Of a DNA stretch of 31,507 nt, positions 10,117 through 21,074 are shown piece by piece. A program made the position numbers and the translations under genes. The stretch lies in the NCBI GenBank assembly GCA_000969725.1, contig JXSR01S023203.1; one strand, given 5' to 3'. The first letter of the stretch is position 1, and the number at the start of each line of letters is the position of its first letter. Source of the DNA: Ophiothrix spiculata (Eukaryota > Echinodermata > Ophiuroidea > Amphilepidida > Ophiotrichidae). The notes below the pieces were generated by a model. The model searched no databases. It saw only the letters and a program-made list of their open reading frames with translations, and was not told the origin of the DNA.

Positions 10117-12650
10117 CTGTCTATATTCTACTTGGACAATGGACATAACCTATTTTCCTGATTTTTTGCTGTTAGATTTGCAGGATTCAGTAGATTCAGG
10201 ATTCACTTAGCTTTGAATTCGTTTTACTGATCTTGACAATTCCAAAACTCCCATAACTTAACTTGCTTGATTCAAACTCACAAATTTTGATGCTGTTCTT
10301 AAGTGTCTGCAAGTATGTTGTGAGAGCATAGCCTGAAAGCATACACCACCTAGACAGGGACTGCATGATTGGGCTAAAAGGAACAGCTTAAATTTCTCCA
10401 ATGCAATACTTGGTCTAAATGTCTTGGTAGAAATAAAGAGTTCAAATTTCTGAATTGGGATACTTGGTCTAGATATATCCATTTGAAAATTAAAAGGTTT
10501 ATTTGCACAATTGTAATACACCTATCAAATTCTGGAAAGATGCATCTGTCAACTATTTGGCAGGGAGGGATAGCCTGACTGTGCTAACCATGTCCAGTCA
10601 TCATCCTTACTAGAGTGTTTTATACCAATTATATGGGAAAGTCCACTTTCTACAACAATTCAACAAAGTAGCCCATCTTTGTAGAATTAAGTGCCGCAAT
10701 GTTATGAAAGATAATAATGTCAAGTCATGCTTACATTGTAGCTGACCACTGTGGATTTGAATTTTATTGACTTTGTAAATAGAATTACATCAGTGTGAAT
10801 GGTTACAGATATGTTGGGGTGTCTCTTAGGAATTCTTCATCTTACTTTCCACTTAATTACTGGCCAATATTACTTGAGACAATTCAATTGATTCCTTCAA
10901 GTGGAATATAGCTTTAATGTCTAGCCAGACTGTATGCATTGGTAAGCCCTCTGCTTTGTAAAAGATTTACTGTTTGGCAATTTGAAATTCCCTATGAAAT
11001 GTACAATCATATTAAGTATCTCAAGAATCATTGGGGGTATTATGGTGGTACTAGATGATGCACTGATTACTTGTGAAGATCAAAATTTGCTAATTTTAAT
11101 TAGCACTTAAATTGATGTTCTTATTTAAAAGTACTTTAATAACAGAATTTGGTGACAGATATAGGTCATTGATTTTCATTAGTTAAACATTTTATTTATT
11201 GAGCACAAGATTTGCTATTCAGTCTGACAAACTTGTTTGGGTTTCCTATCAAATCAGAAATGTCTAGCGAATTGATTCAAGTCTGTTACCTGAATTTATG
11301 TATATATCTTGCACTGAATATTTTTTGAATTGTCATGAATTCCCATATGAATTTCATATTGGCTATAAAAGCTTGACAAGTTTGGAGGGCTGGTGTAGTA
11401 AGCATTCCTTGACAGCAAAGACTATGATCTACATAGCTTAAGAATATATTACTTCACCATATGCTGATAGTTTAAATCATTTTTTACAAGAACAGCTGGC
11501 TTATTGTACCCAACAAACTTCAAAAGGTTACACCATCAGCCTACTTATGCACAGATTCTAGGTTCCTAAAACGAAGTGCAGTAAGGTTTAATAAATCAAA
11601 CTGTTAAATTTCCTTAGAAGGCAATGAATATAAATTATAAAGAAAATGGAAAAAAACGCAAGAAACTTTTAGCATTTGGAACCTCACGCTAACATCAAAT
11701 ATTGATATAAACCAATATCAGTTGTGAGCATCCATTTGCGGATGAGACTAGAGCTTTGAAGTTTATATTAGTGCACTCTTACGTGATTTTAAGATAAACA
11801 TCAGTCTGTGGAGCGAAGTGAAGAACTTGAAAGGGCAAATGTTGGTATCACCTTTTCAATCACTCGCTTTTATTTTGGAAGAGATAGAATATATGATAGA
11901 TGTTTGATCAATTTTTGTGGTACAAATCAATCTAACTGCTCAGCCTGATAACTGTTAGGATGGGTAAAGAATACAAAATTATATAAAAAATAAAGGAGTT
12001 AAGATGAGAGGTTTCAATAAAAAACAGTCCAAGTTCATTTCTGCTGAAACATCTTTTAAGAGCTAAACTTGTTTATGCCTTAGTGTTAGGAAGCAGAAAT
12101 GTTGCTACTTGGCAAGCACTAATGGAATTTATGTTTTACACATGCCCAGAAGCAACAATTCATAAATCATCATAAATCTACTCCTGTATCCTACGTAGAG
12201 AGAGAAGAAGGCTTTTTAAGTTTAAAAACAAATTGTAAGCATTTTTCTTTTCTGGTATTTATTAAAACATAGCAATTTGTATAATATATCCAGTCATTTA
12301 ATCTAAGTAAAATGAATATGTATAGCATACATAATTAAAGCAGAGCATACATTTTATACATTGTTTTAATTACTGTTTGAAAGGAGGAGTACTTAAGATA
12401 TTGCCTCAATGTACTCTTTCCTCATTGCTCATGCCAGTGAACTTACAAGATTGATTTAAGCTTATAATACATACATAAAGTACCAATTTGTATAAACCTA
12501 TGTAGCGTTATATATAAAATACAGCATTTAATTGAGAATTCAGTGTTTTAAACAAACAAAATTTATGCTAATATAGTTAACTTGATTTGATTGAAAGGGT
12601 AATTTGACAATATATTCATATGAAAATCTCATATGCGTCTTCGTCAGTTT

Positions 12651-12746
12651 ACACAGATCAAAAGCACAGTGTTAGATATTGCAAATAGGGATTTCTGTAC
12701 ACAGATCAAAAGCACAGTGTTAGATATTACAAGTCAGGATCCTGCA
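12651..12746 (+). repeat. 48-bp tandem duplication
   Basis: ACACAGATCAAAAGCACAGT begins at 12651 and again at 12699; each copy continues into GTTAGATATT. Copy F has one copy only, near 26509-26555, so the duplication arose in copy D. It makes a short internally repeated frame that should not be taken as a gene. Confidence 0.85.
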
Positions 12747-13178
12747 TTAATTTTAGCACCAGCAAATATATCAGCAAAGATCACATTAATACAAATAGAC
12801 ACTAGAAATATATTTCCGCCACATCGATAATTGCCTCGCCTCAGGCAATATTCATTTTACTATTGATGTCTACTTTGGATTGGCAATATCACTTGTGTTC
12901 AGGTGTCAATGTGTTTGGTTGTATAGAGGAGGATGTTGATGTTTCTCTTAGTGGGATTTGTTACTCAACATAACAGACTTGAGAATACAGAAGGGAGAGA
13001 GATTGGATTCAATTACTTTAATTGAATGGGAGGTAATGGTGGATTGTAAAATGTGTTAAGGACCTCATCAATTGGCTTTTTTTTGCCAAATGGGGTTATA
13101 ATTTTTTTTTTATTTCATGGGATTTCCACGATTAGCTTCTAATCATTAATTCAATAGTGTTATACACATTGGCTTATA

Positions 13179-13488
13179 TTGTTAGACACATTTGGTGCCA
13201 AAAGTTGAGTGTGCTTGAAATTCCTTTGGACAAGGAACTAACTGCTAATTGTCTCGTGGAAACCGTACGAAACTCGGGGAGCTGATCCGGGCAGCGATGG
13301 TGCGTATGTGGGCTGATCAAGGTTCAGCACCCCTAGAGGTTGTCGCAGAACCTGAAATGATCTTTGGTGTGGAGTGGAGCTTACTTGGGCCACAGTGGTC
13401 AGCGAACACCTGTAAAGTGTGCAGAGGCCGAGTGGAATTACAAGGCATAGCACACAATAAATCCCCAGTATTTATTTTTTTTTAAATA
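13179..13488 (+). mobile_element. SINE-like element, about 310 bp
   Basis: Copy F reads straight through this site (26990-27005), so the segment is an insertion. From the left it has CCTTTGGACAAGGAACTAAC and AATTGTCTCG, resembling the TTGGGCAAGGCACTTAACCC / AATTGCTC module of many animal SINEs. Further on comes CTGTAAAGTGTGCAGAGGCC, then GTGGAATTACAAG and GCACACAATAAATC. This 3' module is shared in reverse orientation with the SINE at 26016-26320. An A/T-rich tail ends it. GGTTCAGCACC (about 13320) might be a degenerate B box, but I see no clear tRNA head. Target duplication is not clear. A 78-codon frame starting at 13249 lies within it and is not treated as a gene. Confidence 0.65.
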
Positions 13489-14665
13489 AAATTTTTAAAC
13501 ACGAGTTCTATTACTTGTAAGGCAAAGTAAAAGAAATTATGTGTCTTGCGTTCAATTTTTTATTTTAAATTTGGCGAGTCTACATCGAAATAACAGTTAT
13601 ATCTAATCCCAACAGTTTTTCTCCAAGCGCACATACTCAAATAACGTACATATCTTGTCACGTCAGCACCTGGTTGAATGGATTCATCACATTGCATCAG
13701 TGATTTAGTTCTTCTTTGAAAACGATAAAGTTTCCTGTGAAAATTGAGCATAGTGCAATAAATTGAATCTTCATTATTCATCAGTTGAGTGAACTGCCCT
13801 ATTTTTTGTCAAGATTTTAATCAAAGTACTTTGTTTTTTTGTCTGTGAGAACTATAATTAAAGTTTCCGGAGATTATGTAGAATGTAAAATACATAGAAT
13901 ATAACATGTATTATAAACGACAAAAGAATAAATTCTAGAAGATACAGTTAAACCAGTTATTAAATTTGACACATGTTTCACAAAACTCACTCTGGCACTT
14001 AATCATGTTTTAACTTGCTTTTGGAATCCTTTTAAGTAGCAGCAAAATGGCTTCAGAATTTTGTGAAGGGAAACCATTATCAATTTAGATACTTTGATAC
14101 TCTAGCAAAGTCCCTTTTGAAGAATTTTCATAGAATCACTGCATTTTATTTGTGTACACATTGAAGTTCAGAAGAATCTATATAGATTCTTATCATTATG
14201 TAGATAATCTTTGTATAACTGGATTGTCAAATTCTTACTAAATTTTTGACCATATCAATTTTTGTTTTATTTTGGTCCAAAAATTAGCATTTTGTATTTT
14301 AATTAGTATTTACTCACACATAAGTCAGAAGTATTCTAGGTGTTACAAAGTAATTCTTAAAAAAACTACAAACAAATGGAATCACCCTGGTTGGTGATGA
14401 GCTTAGAAGTTACTCCAGTTTTGTTTTCATAGACACGTGCTGTTGAGAAAAGTTGAAGTACCATCCATAAAATCCATGACATTTTGAAGGAAATAGGACC
14501 CATTCATTTACCAATTGCCCAATTTTTTAAATGTAAAAAAATCATAATTTTCAGCAACAATGACCATATTTGAAACTTGTTGCTCAAGATAGACCAATCA
14601 AAGTACAAAATTTTGCAAGAAAATAATCAAATTAGATACCAGAAAGGCTGATCCATGTTTGATGC

Positions 14666-15457
14666 ACAAGGGCATTTTCACGAAAAAGTGGACATGAGAA
14701 AAAAACTGAAAAAAGGATGTAACTATTCAATGAAAAATGCTACCACCATATATTTGGTATCAAAGAAAGCTATTTTGAAGCTGTTTAAAATGAACCTAAT
14801 TTTGAAAAGACTGAACAAAGATGTCTATGAAATTTCTTTAAAAAAACCAATTTTTGGTCAAATTTCTTGATTTTCATAATGAAAAGTAGTATTTTTTATT
14901 TCATTTTTTCTACCCATTATTGGTTGTTTACTTGGGTGTTATTGTTCTAAATGGCTTAAATAAGGTTCAAATTTACACATGAGGTTGTATTTTTTTTTAA
15001 TCCTGACCAGGCTTTACGGTTCAGTGCACCATAAAAATCAGCGGACAAATTGTCCTTCCGTTACCGTCCTTCCGTTACCGTCCTTCCGTGACCATGATGC
15101 CTTCGCATTTCGCATTGTTAAAACATAACCGTAGGGAATATTTTGAAGTGGAATGTGGCAAACTGTTGCAGAAACACCAAGCAATGCATTCAGTAACTTT
15201 GAAATAAAAAATTTCAAAAATGTACTCAAGGTGAAAAACCATGTCTGTTTTGTTGTCCTTCCGACCTCATTAATATGCATATTTTGCGACAGAGGAATTT
15301 TTATGAAAAAATTCCTGTTGAATATGAAAGCTTTCAGGTATACTCAACTAAATATGGAATTTGTTTTATTTTATCCAATTCAATTTTGGCAATGTATGTG
15401 TTTGAAATACAGAAACATTCTGTGATTGTCCTTCCGTTACCGTGAAAATGCCCACAA
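14666..15457. mobile_element. Non-autonomous DNA transposon, 784 bp, GGGCATTTTCACG ends
   Basis: The 13-bp terminal inverted repeats are perfect: GGGCATTTTCACG at 14670-14682 and its complement at 15441-15453. ACAA flanks both sides (14666-14669 and 15454-15457). The site is empty in copy F, where GATTCACAACTAAC is continuous near 28588. The motif GTCCTTCCGTTACC occurs three times in tandem at 15052-15093 (third copy GTGACC) and once more at 15428-15441, next to the right terminus. On the other strand this reads GGTAACGGAAGGAC. There is no transposase; open frames are 71-90 codons and unrecognised. Four-bp target duplications with iterated motifs fit a MITE of a superfamily I cannot name. Confidence 0.8.
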
Positions 15458-16265
15458 CTAACATTGTACTGAATAAGGTCCTTCCCCTATCATCTGATGA
15501 GAAGAGAGTGATTATCTGACAGATGAATTAATTTGGAGTTTTACCATGTAACTCAAAATCAGCATTAACAATATGCATTCCATTTCTCACAACCATTTTG
15601 AATCACTTTCTGTCAACATGGACAGATATGAAATAACAGTGTCAAAGCTTTCAAGATTTCAAATATATCATGGCTTTTTGCCCAAAGCTAAGAAATGATA
15701 AATCATCAGAAATCCATTTATGTGAATGTGAGCAAGAAAAAGGAATAAAGTAAGACTGCATAGATGGGAAATCCATCTGTAGGGGTTTTCTTCTCAGTGA
15801 ATTTGTTCAATCATGGTCCATGTATCAAATTTCACATTCATATGAGTTTTACTTTACATTAAATTTTACATCATCGCAAATTAATATTTGTACTTTGAAT
15901 TAAACTTTAATTCATAGCCTAAAGTTACTGATTTCATTAGAAAATTAAAATTCATGTGGAATCTGTTTGATTTATATTTGAATAAGAATATCGAGATCCA
16001 GTTGTCTTTCTTTTTCTTTTTTTCTTTTTTTTTGTATTCAAATTATGCTCAATCATAATCTTTGTACTGGTACCATGTTACATCTTTTTCTAGCTCCATA
16101 TTAAATTTCAAAATTACTGAAATTAATATTTAACTTTGAATCAAACCCATTTTTAAACACTGCATAAAAATGTGGGGCATTATACAGAAGTATTATTTCT
16201 CAGCAGAAAATGACTTTAAAAACAAATCAGGTTACATACTTGTACCTGAAACATATCGAGGGGAT

Positions 16266-17006
16266 TTAAGGGCCCTGTCAACCTTTCATTTTCAGAAATG
16301 GGTTATGGGCTGTAACTCAGCGACGGATAATTAAATCCAAATCAAAGTATACATTTATAGAAGTGGATTTGCATACTGAACATGATGGTCAGCTTATTTT
16401 TGGACCAAAATGTAAAATTATTGCCCTAAGGTCCAAAAAAGGTCTAAAAATCATGTTTTTGGCCCAAAATTTTACGGGAAAGCTATCTAAATTTTGCTTT
16501 GGTAAAATTTTACACCATTTTACTTTTTAGAATCTAGAAAGCATTATCTGGGAACGCATTTCTCAAATTTTTGATTTTTAACTCATTTTTTGAAATATTG
16601 CCAAAAATAGGTCAAAATGTGGCATAATTTGCCAAAAATGGTGTCAGGAGTGGGATTTTTGACATTTTTTGGACCAATTTTTGGCGATATCTCAAAAACT
16701 AAGAAAAAAAATCAAAAATTTGAGAAAAGCGATCCCAGATATTGCTTTCTAGATTTTAAAAATTAAATTGGTAAAATTTTTTACCGAAGCAAAATTTAGT
16801 TAGCTTTCCCGTAAAATTTTGGGCCCAAAACATGATTTTTGGACCCTAGGTCCAAAATTACGCATTTTGGTCCAAAAATGACCTGACCATCATGTTCAGT
16901 ATGCAAATCAAACTCAAGAAATGTATACTTTTATTTGAATCTAATTATCCGTTGCTGAGTTACAGAGCAAAAAACATTGATGAAAAACCCTTAACAGGCC
17001 CCTTAA
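16266..17006. mobile_element. Foldback (long inverted-repeat) element, 733 bp, TTAA duplication
   Basis: TTAA flanks both ends (16266-16269 and 17003-17006). Termini are GGGCCCTGTCAACC and, reverse-complemented, GGGGCCTGTTAAGG. Arms of about 330 bp (16270 to about 16610, and about 16680-17002) are inverted copies: TTTTACGGGAAAGCTA on the left is matched by TAGCTTTCCCGTAAAA on the right, and GATGGTCAG pairs with CTGACCATC. The loop is roughly 60-70 bp. Copies C (near 8930) and F (near 29385) lack it, reading GGATTTATAGAATGGC or nearly so. TTAA suits piggyBac, Kolobok or Sola3-type targets; family unresolved. Confidence 0.8.
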
Positions 17007-17409
17007 AAGAATGCCATCTTAAAGTAAATGGCATATTTATTGAGCAAATGGAGTATCCAATAAAGCCCTCAGTAACCTTTACATTGTTTTATTTGGAACA
17101 TCTTTTACATTACTGCATCTTCTGGCAGATTTTCAATAATTGTGTAGAAATTATATGATTGTCATTATTGAAATATTTGTTATAATAGTGAATATGTCAT
17201 AAGGTAGAAGGAATTTGATACTCTGTGAGTAATTCAGCCTCTGGTATCGAATCAGTAATTCACACAAAAGGAAAATGTTTGCAGCCATTTTGATACAACT
17301 GTATTGATATTTATATTGCATGTTTTCGAAAGTAATTTGATACTGAAACATTGCTTTAATGTCCTAAAGTATACAATAGGAAAAAGGGGACAAAAGTAAC
17401 AGTGGAACG

Positions 17410-17562
17410 GCTGCAGTGTTTTGCTCCCCAAGCATCAATGATCAATCAATTGTAATGGAGCCTGAACAAGACCTTTGCAGCAGCAACGCAATGGGACAGC
17501 TAAAGGGGATACTTATTGATTTGCATTGCCATCAGACAGATTGTGATGTACGCTTAAAATGA
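17410..17562 (+). other. Conserved open-frame block of the unit, copy D version
   Basis: The frame runs AAVFCSPSINDQSIVMEPEQ, then DLCSSNAMGQLKGILIDLHC and HQTDCDVRLK, to a TGA at 17560-17562. From 17433 on it differs from copy F (29813 onward) at about 3 of 147 bases, against about 14 of 190 in the 13.5-kb sample. A splice-acceptor-like TTTTGCTCCCCAAG precedes the core, but there is no strong donor. No family recognised. It could be a fossil exon. Confidence 0.35.
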
Positions 17563-18292
17563 TACTGCATTGTCTAGAGGAGAAAGGGGTAATTGGAAAA
17601 AAATTGTTAGAAACAAAAAATACTTTTGATGATAAAACAATGTTTGGTAAGGATATCTTACCAATATAAAGTGGAAGCAATAATCTACCTAGTTATTAGA
17701 AACCCTACATGTAATATCAAAAATTTCTCAAGACAATGTAAACCAAAACACATGTTTCGGGTTGTATTCACCAAAATAGGGGCCCGAGCTCAGATTTTTG
17801 TATTCTGTCTTGTGATTTTTCCCTATTGATAGAGAGGGATAGCAGATTTAGATGAAAGTACTATGATATGAAGCATCTTCTTTCCTTGCCATGCAAATTT
17901 GTCTTATTCATCAAATAAGAGGTTCTTAGACCAAAATCATTGTTTTTGATTGAAAACTGGCTTATTTATACCACAAAAAAAGGTCAAATATTGCAGCATG
18001 GTTTCACAAATCCATAAAATGGGCCAATTGAAAGTATACTTATCTAATTTTGCATCATATAGCTCTATGAGCTGTGATATAAGGAATTTTGCAGTTTAAT
18101 TTATTTAAAGCCTGATTTGGGACATTTTGGCCCAATTTTCTGGATTTTCACTACACCCAGGAATTAATCCAAAACCATATCATGCCCCTGCTTGTAAATA
18201 CCTTGAATATTGATGATTCAATGTAGTAGTAAAAATTATGGCAACCAGCAACCAGAAGTTACAAAACCTACATGAGTTTGAACCACCTTTAT

Positions 18293-18395
18293 GAGTTTAC
18301 AGCAATACACCTTGAGTTCTTCCCAGGAGTTTGCAGCAATACATTTGCTGCAAACTCAAGGTGTATTGCTTCTCTACCATAAAATGTATTGCTGT
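18293..18395. repeat. Palindromic joint module between copies D and E
   Basis: Contains GAGTTTACAGCAATACACC with CTTGAG (18293-18316), GAGTTTGCAGCAATACAT (18327-18344) and TGCTGCAAACTCAAGGTG with TATTGCT (about 18346-18370), then ATGTATTGCTGTGCAATC. The first and third are near-exact inverted copies, so single strands can fold into a stem of over 20 bp. The same module occurs at the other head-to-tail joints. Confidence 0.8.
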
Positions 18396-18572
18396 GCAAT
18401 CATAAGGTAGGTTGAGACTTGTGTGGGTTTTGTTTGCTGTGGCATACCATAATTTATACTACTTGGCTGTATGTAACTTAGAGCATACATTTAATTATTC
18501 TTTACCACAGACTCTCATGGTCACAGATCCAGAGATGAGATAAATTTGACAAGCACCAATTGCTTGATGAAG

Positions 18573-19265
18573 ACCTTGTTTGTTGCATTAGTTAATTTGT
18601 TTATTGATGAAAACCATTTGCGCGGCTAATTTGAATCACAATTGATGTATTGTGAACTGCATTCTCGTGGATATCAATTTTGTTTGCGTCAATGACTTCT
18701 GATACAATTTTTGCCCGGTAAAGACGTAGGGTTTTATTCCCTCTGGTTTTCTTGTAAAACTGATAGGAGCGATGGAGAAACCTCGTGAAATTGACAACAC
18801 ACCTAAATGGGTCAAATATTAGTGACTATGTGTTATGGGTCGAGTTTCCTGGTATGAGGTATTTTTATTTGGATCGCCTGGCTATCATGCAACCCATCCT
18901 GACCACCTGGGGCGTTGGTTCAGCGGGAGCAGACATTTTCAAGTGACCACCGGAGCGATCCGGGCCTAAACTGTACCTGAAGTCCATGTAAGTAAATTAT
19001 GTGTTAAAATTTGTTTTAATGTATATTTTGTTAATTTTGATCATATGATAAAATTGTTGATTTGAATGAATTTAGGTTTTAAAGACCAAAATTGTAACTT
19101 TGCCGAGATCTGATATCTCCATGCATAAATTTCGATGTTTTACATGATTTGTGGATATTGGAAAAATACATTTCAGAGTGAAATAAGTCCAGTAGCATAG
19201 TTTACTCGGTTGAGGAAGGTTTTATTTATTAATTTTCTTTCCGATTTAATTATATCTTTCCTCCA
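18573..19265 (+). other. Copy-E-specific 0.7-kb segment with exon/intron-like signals
   Basis: Copies B, F and A join the flanking bases directly (GATGAAGACCCACAGGGG in F near 22182), so about 693 bp are extra in E. I find no terminal inverted repeat or clear target duplication. The left half is GC-richer and includes ATGGAGAAACCTCGTGAAAT, a 16-codon frame ending in TAG. A consensus splice donor, CATGTAAGT, is at 18985-18993. The right end is pyrimidine-rich and stops at CTTTCCTCCACAG (19268), a good acceptor whose last bases belong to the unit. It could be a retroelement leader, a captured 5' exon plus intron, or chance. Confidence 0.5.
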
Positions 19266-20899
19266 CAGGGGATAGTTTGGCAATATTTATTATTATATCC
19301 TATTTGGAAATTTATCGTGAAATCAAAGTGATGGAAATGATAAAGATGATTAAAATGGTGAACTTGAGTCCTGTTGTGAACTTCAAATGTCATGAGAACC
19401 ATGTGAGTTGGACTACAGGAAATTTGATTTGGTGATAAGATTAGTGATGATTTTATTTCAACAATTTGCAGAGATGAAAGAAAAATATATTACTTGAAAG
19501 TTAAGAATAGTGCTTAAATAATTTTGTGGATTTAATTGAATCATCATTGAAGAAACATTTTCAAAAACAAACGGAAAAAACACAATAACAATTTGTTCAA
19601 TTACAGATTTGGATGTAAATGGCCAATGATAAAGATTCCTCAAAGAAAAAATGAAACAGAGAATATTAACTCCTAATGACAGTAGCCCAAGAGATACCCT
19701 ATGTTTTCTCCTCTCAACCTCAACTATTTGCCACAAATAACCCTATCAATTACAATTTCAATTTCATTTTACCCCTGAACTTAACTATGAGCCTCTTGAT
19801 CAATCATCTAAAGCCAATGTAAGCCCAAGTAAAAAGAGAAAACCATCCCAGGGTTCAGGGTACACGAAACTTTGTTGACTAAAAAGATAAATGCGGGAAT
19901 GAACTTTGCCTTTTTAGTTGTGTCCTTTTACTCATAAATCCCTCGGGATATGGCAAAATGTGACTGCACACAAATCACTACAAGAAGTTGACTTTTTTAA
20001 GCTATTCACAGTCTTTTGAAAGGGGACTTTACTACAAACTGTGTTTGTGTCAACATTGCAGAATTAATTTGTTACCAAATAACCTCTTCGTATGGTTAAT
20101 ACTTTGATATACATCTCTCTTTAAACCAGTCAATTATCATAAAGCAACCATAAAATCTGTTAAATACTCTCGACTCTGTAACTTAACTTGCCTATTCCAA
20201 ACTCACTAATTTGGATGCTGTTCTAAAGTATCTGCAAGTATGTTGTGAGAGCATAGCCTGAAAGCATACACCACTAAGACAGGGACTACATGTCTGTGCT
20301 AAAAGGAACAGCTTAAATTTCTCCATTGCAATAATTGGTCTAAATACCTCGGTAGAAATAAAGAGTTCAAATTTCTGAATTGGGATACTTGGTCTAGATA
20401 TCCATTTGGAAATTAAAAGGTTTATTTGCACAATTGTAATACACCTATCAAATGTTGGAAAGATGCTCTTTCAACCATTTGGCAGGGAGGGGTAGCCTGA
20501 CTGTGCTAATTTTATGCAGTCATCATCCTTACTATATTGACTTGAGTATTTTATACCAATTTTACTGGAAAGTCTACTTTCTACAACAATTCTACAAAGT
20601 AGCCCATGTTTGTAGAATTCAGTGCCGCAATGTTATACAAGATAATAATGTGAAGTCATGCTTACATTGTAGCCGACCACTGTGGATTTGAATTTCATTG
20701 TCTTTGTAAATAGAATTACATCAGTGTGAATAGTTACAGATATGTTTGGAGTGTCTTTTAGGAATTCTTCATCTCATTTTCCACGTAATGACTGGCTAAT
20801 ATTACTTGAGACAATTCAATGGATTCATTCAAGTGAAACATAGTTTTAATGTCTAGTCTAGACTGTATGCATTGGTAAGCCCTCTGCTTTGTAAAAGAT

Positions 20900-21074
20900 T
20901 TAGGCCTGTATTCTAGAACGATGTTTAGGTAAACCATGGTTAAACTGAGCATCAACTGTCCAGAAAAGATACACATCATTGCAGGCTTTCAAGCAGAACA
21001 GTTCAATGAGTCGTGCTCTTGACAAGAAATAAAACCATGGTTTAGCTAAACACCTTTCTGGAATACGGGCCTTA
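20900..21074. mobile_element. PIF/Harbinger-like MITE, 169 bp
   Basis: TTA flanks both ends (20900-20902 and 21072-21074). The ends are inverted repeats of about 40 bp: GGCCTGTATTCTAGAACGAT on the left against, reverse-complemented, GGCCCGTATTCCAGAAAGGT on the right, both followed by GTTTAG.TAAACCATGGTT. Copies D (about 10963-10972), B and F read GATTTACTGTTTGG with no insertion. A 3-bp TTA/TAA target and GGCC-type ends are typical of PIF/Harbinger MITEs. There is no transposase. Confidence 0.85.

Larger units (their letters stand above)
10117..18344 (+). repeat. Unit copy D (plus strand, lacks the unit start)
   Basis: Begins inside the unit at the point equal to about 2450 in copy A and runs to the palindromic joint at about 18293-18395. 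With copy F it gives the only view of the second half of the unit (about 12400 onward). A sample of about 190 aligned bases (13490-13680 against 27000-27190) shows about 13 substitutions and one indel, so D and F are diverged copies. Three insertions are private to D: a SINE (about 13179-13488), a GTAACG-motif element (14670-15453) and a foldback element (16270-17002). Frames near 13560-13781 (minus) and elsewhere are not under evident constraint. Confidence 0.85.

Noticed and set aside
13249-13485. 78-codon frame with a protein-like composition
   Set aside because: It lies wholly inside the SINE-like insertion, whose GC-rich sequence naturally leaves frames open.
13560-13781. Protein-like minus-strand frame shared by copies D (13560-13781) and F (27085-27327)
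   Set aside because: Several differences change residues and a 1-bp indel near 27120 shifts the frame, so it behaves like neutral sequence. No domain was recognised.
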